From Shewanella putrefaciens (GTDB lineage: Bacteria; Pseudomonadota; Gammaproteobacteria; Enterobacterales; Shewanellaceae): DNA of 64,000 bases. Positions within the stretch are counted from its first letter, which is position 1. Every line of letters starts with the position of its first letter. The translations under genes were made by a program, and so were the position numbers. Below are positions 7,231 through 16,726 of the stretch, piece after piece. Location: contig NZ_CP066369.1 of assembly GCF_016406305.1 (NCBI RefSeq), positions 4,455,894-4,519,893 of the forward strand, given 5' to 3'. The notes under the pieces are model-generated. The model was not told the DNA's origin. It ran no database searches and worked only from the letters and a program-made list of their open reading frames with translations.

Positions 7231-9234
7231 CGCTTGGTCTTCTATTGGAAGAACGTCGTCTCCGGTGAGGCGTCCGGATTTCAAATCCGGGTAGGGCTGC
7301 CAGCAGTCCTGGGTAGGTTCGACTCCTATGTTCTTCCGCCAATTCTCGTGGGAATAAAACAGTTCCCCATCCCGAATTTCCCGACTGTTACTGCGATACT
7401 TCCTACGGGTAAAACCACTGCGATCAAAAAACTCCAGCAATTGAATGCTGACCTTACGCCCTAGGCCAATCATGTCCTTAAACTCTGCGGTTTCGAGCTT
7501 GCCGTGGGTGTCCACATGCTCACGCACCAAATTGGCGTAGTGGCACAGCTGCTCGCTCAGCAAATATCTGTCCTTCACCACAGCGGTAATAAAGCCCTGC
7601 TGCACCAGTTGAAAACACAGCAATCTGAGTTTGGTGGGCTCAAGATCCAGATATTCCCCCATCTCAGTCACCCACACGGGGGACGTTTGCAGCGCCAGCC
7701 AAGGCGCTAGGCGTTGCCAACATTGCTGCGCCTCGCTATCGAGGACTATTCTGTGGTCGGCCAACTGTAACAAGGCACCGCGTAGCACCATCCGCCCCTC
7801 TTGGCAGAGACTGTCGAGCACTTTGTTGGCTAACTCGTTAGGCAATACACTGTGGCTCATGCGTTGCAGACGATTACGCCCAAGCCCCAATTGGTCTGGG
7901 TGCTGTTGGTGATACTCACTTAACAGCTCAATAAATTGCTGTTTTTCTTTCTCAAGTAGCTGGGTCCCCATCCCATAGTCACCAATTCGAGTAAGCCCCG
8001 CCTGCGCCAACATGGCGGCAAGCCCTTCATCGGTTAACTGCCAGCGCCAACGGATTTCATCAATACTCTGCGCCTCACTCTGGCCGAGTAGTGCCAGCAC
8101 ATTCACGGGATTAGTAAACTGAGCCAGCTGTTGCAATTTACTGACACGCTCAGGCGTGCGCTTCTTACGATTGGGGACTTTTAAGGCCAGCACCCGCCCT
8201 GCACCTAGGGTTTGCTTACCGCCAATATGCCTAATTACTATGGGGTCGTCCTGGCACAACAGCAGCGGTTTATCGAGCACAATTTCCGCCAGATAACGCC
8301 CCCGTTCATCGACCTCATCGAGCAGCGAAATCCGCCCTAGGGTATGGTCGGCGCCATGGTGACAGTGGACATTTTGCCAATGGCTGATGGGTTCAAAACT
8401 GCGGATTTGTACTACGGGCCGAACGCATAATTCAGCTTGTGGCAGGCTGCTTAACCAATCGCCGCGGGCGGGCGCCCTGTGGTTATCAACACCGGTCAGA
8501 TTCAAGGCGACCCGAGTGCCACTGAGTGCTCTATGGGCTTCCATTCCTTGGCAATGAATACCACGAACCCGCAATTTCGCCTTTTGCCCTGAGCTGTAGA
8601 GGCTGTCGCCAACACAGACGCTGCCGCTAATCACGGTCCCCGTAACCACACAACCCGCACCTTTGACGCTAAAGGCGCGATCGAGCGTCATCCGAAAACT
8701 GCTGGCATCTTCCGCTTGATTCGATTGCTGTTCGGCGAGGTCTAAAATGTGCTGTTTGAGGGCGTAAATCCCCGCATCGTCAACATCATTAGCACAGACC
8801 TCAAACACGCCGCTGGCCTCGATACCGAATTCTGCCAGTAGCGCCATACCATCGAAGGCCACCTTAGCGGCACTGTGGTCGTCGACCACATCCCGCTTGG
8901 TCAGCACTAAGGTCAAACTATTTAGCGGTAAAAGGGCGAGAATTTGCAGATGTTCGCGGGTTTGCGGCATCACGCCGTCGTCACAGGCCAACACCAGCAG
9001 CGCGTGGCGCACATGGCTTACACCCACCAGCATGTTATTGATAAATTTTTCATGGCCGGGCACATCGATAAAGGCTAGCCGCGAGCCATCTTTAAGCGGC
9101 ATAAAGGCGTAGCCGAGATCGATAGTCATGCCACGGCGTTTTTCTTCGGGGAGCCTGTCGGTATTCATGCCCGTTAAGGCACGGATCAGCGTGCTCTTAC
9201 CGTGGTCGACATGACCCGCGGTCACCATAATCAT
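7213..9234 (-). CDS. selB: Selenocysteine-specific elongation factor SelB
   Basis: SelB is an EF-Tu-like GTPase that binds Sec-tRNA and the SECIS hairpin and delivers selenocysteine at UGA. The G1 box GHVDHGKST is at residues about 7-15, the G3 DVPGHEKF at about 58-65 and the G4 TKRD at about 113. EF-Tu domains 2/3 follow, then C-terminal winged helices ending around LGRKVSIQLLEFFDRSGFTRR, where E. coli SelB nearly ends. At 673 aa it is about 60 residues longer than E. coli SelB. The extra tail (residues about 632-663) is the antisense translation of the selenocysteine tRNA gene. The ATG overlaps the selA stop by 4 bp (ATGA). The tail may be a non-functional by-product of the overlap. Confidence 0.93.
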   Translation of the reverse strand: MIMVTAGHVDHGKSTLIRALTGMNTDRLPEEKRRGMTIDLGYAFMPLKDGSRLAFIDVPGHEKFINNMLVGVSHVRHALLVLACDDGVMPQTREHLQILALLPLNSLTLVLTKRDVVDDHSAAKVAFDGMALLAEFGIEASGVFEVCANDVDDAGIYALKQHILDLAEQQSNQAEDASSFRMTLDRAFSVKGAGCVVTGTVISGSVCVGDSLYSSGQKAKLRVRGIHCQGMEAHRALSGTRVALNLTGVDNHRAPARGDWLSSLPQAELCVRPVVQIRSFEPISHWQNVHCHHGADHTLGRISLLDEVDERGRYLAEIVLDKPLLLCQDDPIVIRHIGGKQTLGAGRVLALKVPNRKKRTPERVSKLQQLAQFTNPVNVLALLGQSEAQSIDEIRWRWQLTDEGLAAMLAQAGLTRIGDYGMGTQLLEKEKQQFIELLSEYHQQHPDQLGLGRNRLQRMSHSVLPNELANKVLDSLCQEGRMVLRGALLQLADHRIVLDSEAQQCWQRLAPWLALQTSPVWVTEMGEYLDLEPTKLRLLCFQLVQQGFITAVVKDRYLLSEQLCHYANLVREHVDTHGKLETAEFKDMIGLGRKVSIQLLEFFDRSGFTRRKYRSNSREIRDGELFYSHENWRKNIGVEPTQDCWQPYPDLKSGRLTGDDVLPIEDQAIVENA
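7247..7341 (+). tRNA. selC: tRNA-Sec (UCA anticodon)
   Basis: This 95-nt gene folds as bacterial selenocysteine tRNA. It has an 8-bp acceptor stem (GGAAGAAC / GTTCTTCC), discriminator G and encoded CCA at 7339-7341. The anticodon stem is CCGGA/TCCGG with loop TTTCAAA, and the anticodon TCA is at 7281-7283. It has a long variable arm (GGGCTGCC...CAGTCCTGGG region) and a T arm with TTCGACT. The length equals that of E. coli selC. It serves SelA and SelB encoded on the opposite strand and decodes the UGA of fdnG. It lies wholly inside, and antisense to, the 3' end of selB. Confidence 0.95.
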
Positions 9235-10661
9235 AGCTGCACACCTAAGGTGCTGAGTTCGGCCAATAATTCGGCCTCATCATCTATGCCACGCAGATCG
9301 AGACGAAGTTGATCTTGAGTCATGCGGCCAATCACAGGGCGCTGCGCCTGCTTAAAATGCTGCTCGAGCAAAGTTAAACTGCCGCCATCTTGGGCGTTAA
9401 AGCACAGGGCGATTGAGGGTAAAAAGGTATCCGGCTGCGAGCCGCTGCCGACTTGGGTCTGACACTCGATTAACTCAAGGCCATAGCAAGGGGCAAACCG
9501 CGGCGCTAAGGCCTGCTGCAAACGCTCACCAATCTGGCGTAACTCAGCTTGGCTGCGGGCAAACTTGGCCATGATCGGCAATTCTTTGTCTAAGGTTTCA
9601 GGATTGAGGTAATGGATCAGCGTCGCCTCGAGCGCCGCTAGAATCAGTTTGTCGCAGCGCAATGCACGCTTTAACGGATGGCTTTGGAGTTTGTTGATCA
9701 GCGCCTGTTTACCAACAATCAAGCCCGATTGCGGGCCGCCGAGGAGTTTATCACCGGAGAAACTGACCAGATCGACACCATCCGCCAACATAGCTTGGGG
9801 CGTTGGCTCTTGTTTAAGGCCGAAACGACGTAAATCCGTGAGTGAACCACTGCCAAGATCCGAGATGAGTGCAACCCCACGCTCGCGGCAGAGTTGGCCT
9901 AATCTGGCCTCATCCACCGACGCAGTAAAACCACTGATATGGTAGTTGCTGGTGTGCACCTTCATGATGGCGGCGGTATTTTCCGTTATCGCCTGCTCAT
10001 AGTCCTTAAGGTGCGTACGATTAGTGCTGCCGACTTCAACTAGCGTGCAGCCCGCTTGGCGCATAATATCAGGAATGCGAAAGGCGCCGCCAATTTCCAC
10101 CAGCTCACCGCGGGAGACGATGACTTCTTTACCCGCCGCCACCGCCGACAACATCAGCAACACAGCGGCGGCGTTGTTATTCACTATGCAGCAGGCCTCA
10201 GCCCCCGTCAGGCGCTGGATTAACGCACTGATCGCATTATCTCTGTGACCACGTTCGCCCGCCGCCAACTCAAATTCCAGCGGCGTGGGATAACGCATTA
10301 CAGAAGTAACCGCACGAATAGCCGCCTCAGACTGTTGGGCGCGACCCAAGTTGGTATGCAGAATCGTGCCCGTCAAATTCCAGACGGGTTTTAGACTATG
10401 GCTATAGTCCTTAGACAATTGATCAACCAAATATCCGTTCAGTAGCGACGGGTTAGCACACCAAGCGGGTAAACGGCGCTCCGCAGCAATCAGCTCACGG
10501 GCCGTGCGCAACTGGCTATCCAGTGCCGTCTTTACCGCCGCTTTGCCATAGTTTTGCAGCAGGGGCGCCAACATAGCATCGGCCAGCAGGCTGTCCATCG
10601 ATGGCAGTGCGCGGTACAGGGCTTGTGGTGTGTCGGGTACTTGGGTCATCATTTGTATCAT
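9231..10661 (-). CDS. selA: L-seryl-tRNA(Sec) selenium transferase SelA
   Basis: SelA converts Ser-tRNA(Sec) to Sec-tRNA(Sec) using selenophosphate and pyridoxal phosphate. The 476-aa length fits bacterial SelA (about 460). Visible blocks are the N-terminal domain (LPSMDSLL, LNGYLVDQL), the PLP-fold region NLTGTILHTNLGRA, NNNAAAVLLML, and the lysine site VSFSGDKLLGGPQSG. It is followed by selB with a 4-bp ATGA overlap and preceded by fdhE (48-bp gap), so the three are probably one transcript. Alternative Met codons at 10652 and 10649 are possible starts; no SD clearly separates them. Confidence 0.95.
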   Translation of the reverse strand: MIQMMTQVPDTPQALYRALPSMDSLLADAMLAPLLQNYGKAAVKTALDSQLRTARELIAAERRLPAWCANPSLLNGYLVDQLSKDYSHSLKPVWNLTGTILHTNLGRAQQSEAAIRAVTSVMRYPTPLEFELAAGERGHRDNAISALIQRLTGAEACCIVNNNAAAVLLMLSAVAAGKEVIVSRGELVEIGGAFRIPDIMRQAGCTLVEVGSTNRTHLKDYEQAITENTAAIMKVHTSNYHISGFTASVDEARLGQLCRERGVALISDLGSGSLTDLRRFGLKQEPTPQAMLADGVDLVSFSGDKLLGGPQSGLIVGKQALINKLQSHPLKRALRCDKLILAALEATLIHYLNPETLDKELPIMAKFARSQAELRQIGERLQQALAPRFAPCYGLELIECQTQVGSGSQPDTFLPSIALCFNAQDGGSLTLLEQHFKQAQRPVIGRMTQDQLRLDLRGIDDEAELLAELSTLGVQL

Positions 10662-10709
10662 CTTGATTTATAAAATGGGAAGGACTCAGCGAGCCCTTCC
10701 CGGCTTTGC

Positions 10710-11618
10710 TTATTGCTTGGTTTCATGGGCCAGCAGCAGAGGGTTGACCGTAGTCGCCCCAAAGCCCTTGGCATTGAGCTCACTGTCGAGCATCAAGGTC
10801 GCTAAATCGTCGGCCGCCACATCCATAGAAGGTGACTTTTCGATGAACAGCATCTTGGTATAACCATGGCATTCATCACAGCTCTCGATGCGCACCTGCG
10901 CCTTAGTATCATCGAATGACCACAGTGTCGTCCCTTTATCCTGACCACAGCAGGTGCAATGGGCGCGAATGTAATGCCATTCGCTCTCGCACAAACTGCA
11001 ATGCAGATAACGCAGACCCGCCCTCGGCTGGTCGACGATCACGCTCGCCACGGGATGACTACCGCAAATCGGACACAGGTTCTGCTGTGCTACTTTGCGT
11101 TGATCAATCCGTTTGATCACCATAGGCGCCCAATGGGACCAATAGACCCCCATCGCTGCCCAGATAAACAAACTAAAGCGCGCGGGCACGTCACTCACCC
11201 GCCCTTGGCGTAACGCACTCCCCCACAGACTTAGCTGCTCTGGGGATTGCTGCATCAGCAACCGCAGCACTCGAGCCAGATCTTCATCCACCTGCGGCAG
11301 CAGATTGCTTAACAGCTGTTGCAGCAATCCTTGCCAATAGCTATCTGCCTCTGAGCCCAACTGGGAAAGCGGAGTCGCCTCATCTTTCCCCCAAGCGAGA
11401 AGCTGACCGAAGTCAGCCTCCGCCGCCAAGCTGGCCTGAATAGCAACCAGACGACGGCATAGCTCAAAGTAGTCGGCCAGCGGCGAGTCCTTAGCCAACG
11501 ACAGCAAACGCTGCGCCCGTCTGTGGTACACAGCTACGGGGTCCACCGCCTTTAAGGTTTTTAGCTCCAGCGGCGATTCGCTGCCGGGGACCATAGGTAT
11601 CTCGGCTGTATGACTCAT
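10710..11618 (-). CDS. fdhE: Formate dehydrogenase accessory protein FdhE
   Basis: FdhE is a cytoplasmic, redox- and iron-binding maturation factor needed for the membrane-bound formate dehydrogenases before Tat export. The 302-aa protein has the family's four CxxC-type motifs in its C-terminal half (CPICGSHP, CSLCESEW, CTCCGQD, CDECHG), which bind iron in the E. coli protein. The N-terminal half is helical, as usual. Its ATG overlaps the fdnI stop codon by one base (TAATG), which ties its expression to the structural genes. Confidence 0.92.
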   Translation of the reverse strand: MSHTAEIPMVPGSESPLELKTLKAVDPVAVYHRRAQRLLSLAKDSPLADYFELCRRLVAIQASLAAEADFGQLLAWGKDEATPLSQLGSEADSYWQGLLQQLLSNLLPQVDEDLARVLRLLMQQSPEQLSLWGSALRQGRVSDVPARFSLFIWAAMGVYWSHWAPMVIKRIDQRKVAQQNLCPICGSHPVASVIVDQPRAGLRYLHCSLCESEWHYIRAHCTCCGQDKGTTLWSFDDTKAQVRIESCDECHGYTKMLFIEKSPSMDVAADDLATLMLDSELNAKGFGATTVNPLLLAHETKQ

Positions 11619-12259
11619 TAATGTTTCTCCACGTCCGAATGTTTATCCAACATCAGCGGATGATGTTTACGGCACCATGCCTTAGAGACCTTGCCGTAAA
11701 GCATGCCTGTAATAGACCCTTCCACCCAGGTCGCCATCCAAAAGTGCACCATCACAAACATCAGCATGATCAAGGCACTAATGGCGTGCAGCACTATCGC
11801 CCAGCCCACCACAGTGGCGGAGAAGTACGGCGCAAAGTAGGGTTGCCACATGATGAATCCCGTCACGGTTAAAGTGATAGAAGTCAGCACGAAGGCGCGG
11901 AACAGCACTTTTTGACCAGGGTTGTAATGGCCGATAGGCGGGATTTTTTCCTCGTTCTCGAACATCACATCCTTGATGGCGAGCATCCAAGCCAGATCGT
12001 GTTTTTCCCATTTGTTGTGGTGGTAATAACGCACCAACATCAACATCAGTGGTAAACACATCAACAGGCCGGCAATCGGATGAATAAACTTCGCCAATTG
12101 CGGTGTGCCCGCTATCGCACCCAACCATTGGAAGGAGGGATAGAAGAAGGAAAAGCCAGTCAGAAACGTGACTAAGCCCACGGCCACAATGAACCAATGA
12201 CAGATGCGGTCGAACAGCTTGTGACGCACTACCATTTCTTGCTTGTTATGCTCGCTCAT
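11618..12259 (-). CDS. fdnI: Formate dehydrogenase-N/O gamma subunit (cytochrome b556)
   Basis: A 213-aa inner-membrane subunit with four transmembrane helices and conserved His residues that coordinate two b hemes and sit near the quinone site (DRICHWFIVAVG, KFIHPIAGLLM, VLHAISALIMLM, MVHFWMATW). It passes electrons from the beta subunit to the quinone pool. The ATG overlaps the fdnH stop by 4 bp and its stop overlaps the fdhE start. Together with FdnG and FdnH it forms the periplasm-facing respiratory formate dehydrogenase. Confidence 0.92.
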   Translation of the reverse strand: MSEHNKQEMVVRHKLFDRICHWFIVAVGLVTFLTGFSFFYPSFQWLGAIAGTPQLAKFIHPIAGLLMCLPLMLMLVRYYHHNKWEKHDLAWMLAIKDVMFENEEKIPPIGHYNPGQKVLFRAFVLTSITLTVTGFIMWQPYFAPYFSATVVGWAIVLHAISALIMLMFVMVHFWMATWVEGSITGMLYGKVSKAWCRKHHPLMLDKHSDVEKH

Positions 12260-13170
12260 TTCTTGGCCTCCTCTTCCTGCTTAACCTCTTCCTCAGGCGG
12301 TTGATAGCCCGGTTGGTCCTCTTCCACTATGTTCCGACCGACGGTGATCTTATGCAGGCAAGCCACAGCCGCCGTAGCCAGAAGTCCGACTGTACCCAGT
12401 GGTTTCACCCAGTCCTGCCACAGGGTGACAGATAATGGGATCTGAGGATTGGTAGGCATGTTGTAGGTTTCAGGCTGAGTGACATCGTGCAATATCATCA
12501 GCATGCCTGTGCCACCGACACCCTCTGGGTTATAGAGTCCCGCCTTAGGGAAACCACGTTCTTTCAGCTCGTTAACACGCTTTTCGGCAGAGAACAGCAT
12601 GTCTTCGCGCGTGCCAAAACGCAGCGCACCCGTGGTACAGGACTTAACGCAGGAAGGCTCCAGACCAACAGCCAAGCGGTCAGAACACATAGTGCACTTG
12701 TAGGCCTTGTTGTCGACGGCGCTGATTTTCGGGATGTCGAATGGACATGCACTGGCACAATAACCACAGCCAATACATTTGTCCGAATCGAAATCCACTG
12801 TGCCATTAGCATGCTGAATAATAGCGCCAGAGGTAGAACAGGCCTTCAAACAGGCAGGATCCGCACAGTGCATACATGCACTGTGGGTAAACTGCCAGCG
12901 CAATTTGCCTTGGTCTTCGATCTCGTTGAACTTCATCAAGGTCCAGCACTCTGGAGACAGAGATGCTGGGTTTTGATAAGTCCCTTGGAACGAACCCACC
13001 TCTTCACGCAGGTCATTCCATTCTGAGCAAGCCACCTGACATGCTTTACAACCATTACACTTAGTCGCGTCAAACAACTTCGCAATTTGCTTTACACCAC
13101 CCACTCTCGCCTGTGCGGGAGGCGTGGCTTGCGAAGTGCCGGAACGTTGAATGATATCTTGAGTCGCCAT
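12256..13170 (-). CDS. fdnH: Formate dehydrogenase-N/O beta subunit (four [4Fe-4S] clusters)
   Basis: This 304-aa electron-transfer subunit carries four ferredoxin-type cysteine groups: CNGCKACQVAC, CMHCADPACLKAC, CIGCGYCASAC and CTMCSDR...SCVKSC. One transmembrane helix lies near residues 255-275 (TVGLLATAAVACLHK) and anchors it to the periplasmic side, as in E. coli FdnH. An acidic/Lys-rich tail follows (QPPEEEVKQEEE). It starts 2 bp after the fdnG stop and overlaps fdnI by 4 bp. Confidence 0.93.
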   Translation of the reverse strand: MATQDIIQRSGTSQATPPAQARVGGVKQIAKLFDATKCNGCKACQVACSEWNDLREEVGSFQGTYQNPASLSPECWTLMKFNEIEDQGKLRWQFTHSACMHCADPACLKACSTSGAIIQHANGTVDFDSDKCIGCGYCASACPFDIPKISAVDNKAYKCTMCSDRLAVGLEPSCVKSCTTGALRFGTREDMLFSAEKRVNELKERGFPKAGLYNPEGVGGTGMLMILHDVTQPETYNMPTNPQIPLSVTLWQDWVKPLGTVGLLATAAVACLHKITVGRNIVEEDQPGYQPPEEEVKQEEEAKK

Positions 13171-13172
13171 TA

Positions 13173-16100
13173 TCAGACCTCCGCCTTCTCAACATTCACG
13201 AGGAACGCTTTGTACTCAGGAACACCCGTGTTGGCATCTCCCATCTCAGTGGTAAGGACGTTACAGCTATAGGCCTTACGTGTGAGAGCGTTATGGCTAC
13301 CGTGACGAGGAATGCCCAGCGTGTGTACCGTTTGTCCATTGACCTGCAGTGGGCGCATACGCTTAGTCACCAAGGCTTTGGTCAGAATGTGGCCACGTTT
13401 CGAGCTCACTTTCACCCAATCACCATTCTTGATGCCTTTTTCTGCCGCCAATTGCTCATTCATTTCGACAAAGGTCTCTGGCATGGCAATCGCCGCTAAA
13501 TGGCAATGTGTCGTCCAGAAGTTAAAGTGTTCTGTGAGTGAGTAAGTGGTACAGGCGTAGGGATATTCCTCTTTAGTACCTATGGTGTCTTTCACGCCTT
13601 CGAACCAACGCAGCACAGGGCTGTGCACCACATTGGGATGCAGAGGGTTGGTACCGATGGGCGACTCAACCGGCTCGTAATGTTCTGGGAACGGCCCTTC
13701 CTTAAGCAGTTTGAGCGCGAAGAAACGACCTACGCCTTCAGCCTGCATAATGAAAGGATGTGCACTTTCCAGTGGAGTCAACTTGGCATTGAAGTCGGGC
13801 ACATCTATCCCTTCCCACTTGCCGTCTTTCCATTCAACAATCTTACGGTGCTCATCCCAAGGTTTACCGTTCACATCACAGGATGCACGGTTGTAGAGGA
13901 CGCGGCGGTTAAGAGGCCATGCGAAGGCCCAGCCCGGCGTGATACCTTTACCCGATGGATCATGGTTATCGCGGCGAGCCATTTGGTTACCGGCTTCGGT
14001 CCAAGAACCCGCGTAAATCCAACAGGCACTCGCGGTAGTACCATCGGCCTTCAATTCAGCAAAACTGCTGATCTGACGCTTGGTAGCAACATCGTAACCA
14101 TTCAACTCTTTCGTCAGTTCGATAGCGCTTGGGTTGTGCGGATCGGTATAGTTCCAGTTAATCGCTTCAATCGGCTCAGGCAGTTTGCCGCCCTCTTCGC
14201 GATATAACTTTCTCAGCTCCAGCAGCAAGCCAGACACAATCTCTGAATCTGACATCGCCTCGCCTGGTGGGTTAGCGCCTTTATAGTGCCATTGCATCCA
14301 GCGACCAGAGTTAACGATTGAACCTTCTTCCTCTGCAAACACGGTCGCAGGTAGACGGAATACTTCGGTTTGAATATTGGCGGTATCGACCTCGTTAAAA
14401 CCGGGTTCGTTTTGCCAGAAGGTTGCCGTTTCCGTTGACAAGTTATCAAGCACCACGAGGAACTTAAGGTTACTCAGCGCTTTGATGTTCTTGTTTCGGT
14501 TAGGCATTGAGTTAATCGCATTAACCCCTTGCACAATACAACCGTTCACTTTGCCACGGTACATCATGTCCAGATGCTTACCGAAGTCATACATCTGATC
14601 CCACTTAGGCAACCACTGATAACCGAATTCGTTTTCAGGTGTCGCCTTTTCGCCCCAGAAGGCTTTGAGCAGGGACACATAAAACTTCGGATAGTTTTGC
14701 CAGTAGTTGGTTTGACCTGGGCGCAATGGCTTAGGTGTGTTCGCCGCCAAGTGAGCTGCTAAGGTAGGTTCTTTATCGTTTGGCAGTTTTAGGTAACCGG
14801 GTAAACTTTGGGCCAATAGCCCCATGTCGGTTGAGCCTTGAACGTTGGCGTGACCGCGCAATGCGTTAACACCACCGCCTAACTGACCTATGTTGCCCAG
14901 TAATAACTGGATCATCGCCATAGAACGGATGTTCTGTGCACCTTTACTATGGTGGGTCCAGCCCAGCGCATACATAAAAGTCGCCACGCGATCTTTAGTA
15001 TGAGTGCTCGCAATGGCATCACATACCACTTGGTAATCTTCTGTTGGCGTACCAGTGATATTACTTACCGTTGCAAAATCATAACGTTCTACGTGTTGTT
15101 TGAGTAAGTTCCACACACAACGTGGGTGCTCAAGTGTTTCATCCACTTTGGCATAGCCATCTTCGTCGAGTTGGTAGAACCAGGATTCTTTGTTGTATTC
15201 GCCTTTGGCTTCATCAAAGCCTGAGAATAGGCCGTCATGGAAGTCAAAATCATCCCGTACCAAATAACTGGCGTTGGTATAGGCTTTCACATAATCGAAG
15301 TTAACTTGATTGGTCGAAATCAAATAGCGAATCACACCCAGAAGGAATGCTATGTCAGTTCCTGAGCGGATTGGGGCATAGTGATCTGCCAATGACGCAC
15401 TGCGGTTGAAACGTGGGTCAACCACAATCAACTTAGCATTGTTATGCTGCATAGCTTCCGTAACCCAGCCGAATCCGACAGGGTGAGCTTCTGCGGCATT
15501 ACCGCCCATAATAATCACTACGTTAGAATTTTTGATATCGATCCAGTGGTTGGTCATGGCACCACGTCCAAATGTCGGAGCAAGACTTGCTACCGTTGGA
15601 GAGTGTCAGTTACGTGCAATAGTATCGATAGCCACTAGGCCTAAAGCGCGAGCAAATTTTTGTGTTGCTAAGCCGCTCTCATTGGCCATACCGGATGACG
15701 TCATCATACCTGTGGTTAACCAACGGTTAACCGTCACGCCATCGGCGTTCTTTTCAATCAGGTTCGCATCACGGTCATCTTTCATCAAACGTGCAATACG
15801 CTTAAAGGCATCTTGCCAGCTGATCCGTTCCCATTTGTTACTTCCTGGAGCGCGATATTCTGGATACTGTAAACGATGTGGACTGTTAACATAATCCACA
15901 AGGCCTACACCCTTAGAGCACAATGCACCTCGGTTTACTGGATGATCGGCATCACCCTCTATATGGAAAATAGCATGTTCAGAGTTTTTACCCCCGCTGC
16001 CTTGGCTGTACATCAGCAGGCCACAACCGACCGAGCAATACGGACAGTTGTTACGGGTTTCTTTTGCTCCGATCAGCTTAAACTCTCGCACTGCTGCATA

Positions 16101-16187
16101 GGCCTTTTCGGACATCAATCCCAGCGCTGAAATCGCTGAGGTTGCTGCTCCGGCCGCACACAGTTTAAAAAACTGGCGTCTGTTCAT
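13173..16187 (-). CDS. fdnG: Formate dehydrogenase alpha subunit, selenoprotein (UGA = Sec194)
   Basis: The catalytic subunit oxidises formate with a molybdo-bis-MGD cofactor, one [4Fe-4S] cluster and selenocysteine. The single in-frame TGA (15606-15608) lies in the family context AIDTIARN-U-HSPTVASLAPTF, exactly where E. coli FdnG has Sec196, so the gene is one 1004-aa ORF and not two. Residues 1-30 are a Tat signal (NRRQFFK...AYA). The cluster motif CPYCSVGCG with LCSKGVG follows. The cofactor-binding stretch begins TNHWIDIKN...VIIMGGNAAEAHP. A SECIS-type hairpin follows the UGA. The SD GAGAG lies 6 nt before the ATG. It heads the fdnGHI-fdhE-selAB run, giving coordinated supply of enzyme and Sec machinery. 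Confidence 0.96.
15569..15608 (-). promoter_or_regulatory. SECIS hairpin following the Sec UGA of fdnG
   Basis: Reading the minus strand from the UGA at 15608, the segment GGTAGCAAGTCTTGCTCC (about nt 15-32) folds into a short stem with the apical loop AGTCT. The loop and the bulged U upstream correspond to the SelB-binding part of the E. coli fdhF/fdnG SECIS. The distance from UGA to loop (about 21 nt) is as in known bacterial elements. Confidence 0.8.
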
Positions 16188-16325
16188 AGCGTTCTCTCAC
16201 ACTTTTGTCGTTATGAGTTAGATGATTGCAGTGGTAAAGCTGCAACCGATTGAGCGGGTCAAATCAAAGACCACACTTAAGCTAGGATTATCCTCAAAGG
16301 GCAAATAGATAACAAATAATGACAC

Positions 16326-16339
16326 GAGATCTAGATCTC
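16326..16339. promoter_or_regulatory. 14-bp perfect palindrome upstream of fdnG (possible CRP-family site)
   Basis: GAGATCTAGATCTC is perfectly symmetric and lies about 140 bp before the fdnG start. It shares the GATCTAGATC centre and spacing of CRP-type sites (TGTGA-N6-TCACA) but has A/T substitutions in both halves. Shewanella uses CRP for anaerobic respiration genes, which makes the guess reasonable but unproven. Confidence 0.35.
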
Positions 16340-16701
16340 AAACAGACAATCAAAAAATTAAATCACCATATAATTAAAATTTACAGAGTTTATATCTAAA
16401 AATATCAAAAAAATGCATATAAAAAGAATTAAACACCAAAATAACCGAAAAGACATTTTGTCCAATCATGCTGGCGCATTTTGTCTCACAAAATAGGGTT
16501 GTGGTTATAAAAAAGACGAAATTAACGACAAAGGTTATAAAAGATTCACCTAAAGCGTTAAAAATCAAAGGTTATAGATGGATAGACGTCCACAAAAACT
16601 GACATTGTAAAGAAATAAGGAAAATGTCTTAAATTGAAGGTGTAAAACGCACCTAAAGTACAAAGCTAAAAACCACAGCGTCGTGGAAAACCCATAAAAA
16701 A

Positions 16702-16726
16702 AGGCACAGATAATAGATCTGTGCCT
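16702..16726 (-). terminator. Rho-independent terminator of the hut operon
   Basis: A 10-bp stem AGGCACAGAT / ATCTGTGCCT with loop AATAG. On the minus strand it is followed by a T-run (complement of TAAAAAAA at 16694-16701). It sits 107 bp after the hutH stop, and a second T-run on the other side makes it bidirectional. Confidence 0.8.

Noticed and set aside
7350..7368. GGGAA/TTCCC hairpin after selC as a tRNA terminator
   Set aside because: The loop is large, there is no T-run, and the sequence is selB coding on the other strand.
11778..12197. 139-codon minus-strand ORF inside fdnI
   Set aside because: It is an out-of-frame shadow of the well-supported cytochrome b subunit gene.
13623..14207. 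194-codon plus-strand ORF within fdnG
   Set aside because: Antisense shadow of a highly conserved coding region, with no independent support.
15557..15606. Frameshift or pseudogene in formate dehydrogenase
   Set aside because: The two parts are in one frame separated by a single UGA in the conserved selenocysteine position, with a SECIS hairpin and Sec genes nearby.
16248..16262. TTGA-GCGGG-TCAA as an FNR site upstream of fdnG
   Set aside because: The half-sites are separated by 5 bp, not the 6 required by TTGAT-N4-ATCAA, so the match is probably chance.
16374..16568. 64-codon hydrophobic minus-strand ORF in the fdnG upstream region
   Set aside because: Very AT-rich sequence gives Phe/Ile-rich chance frames; no ribosome-binding site and no recognisable features.
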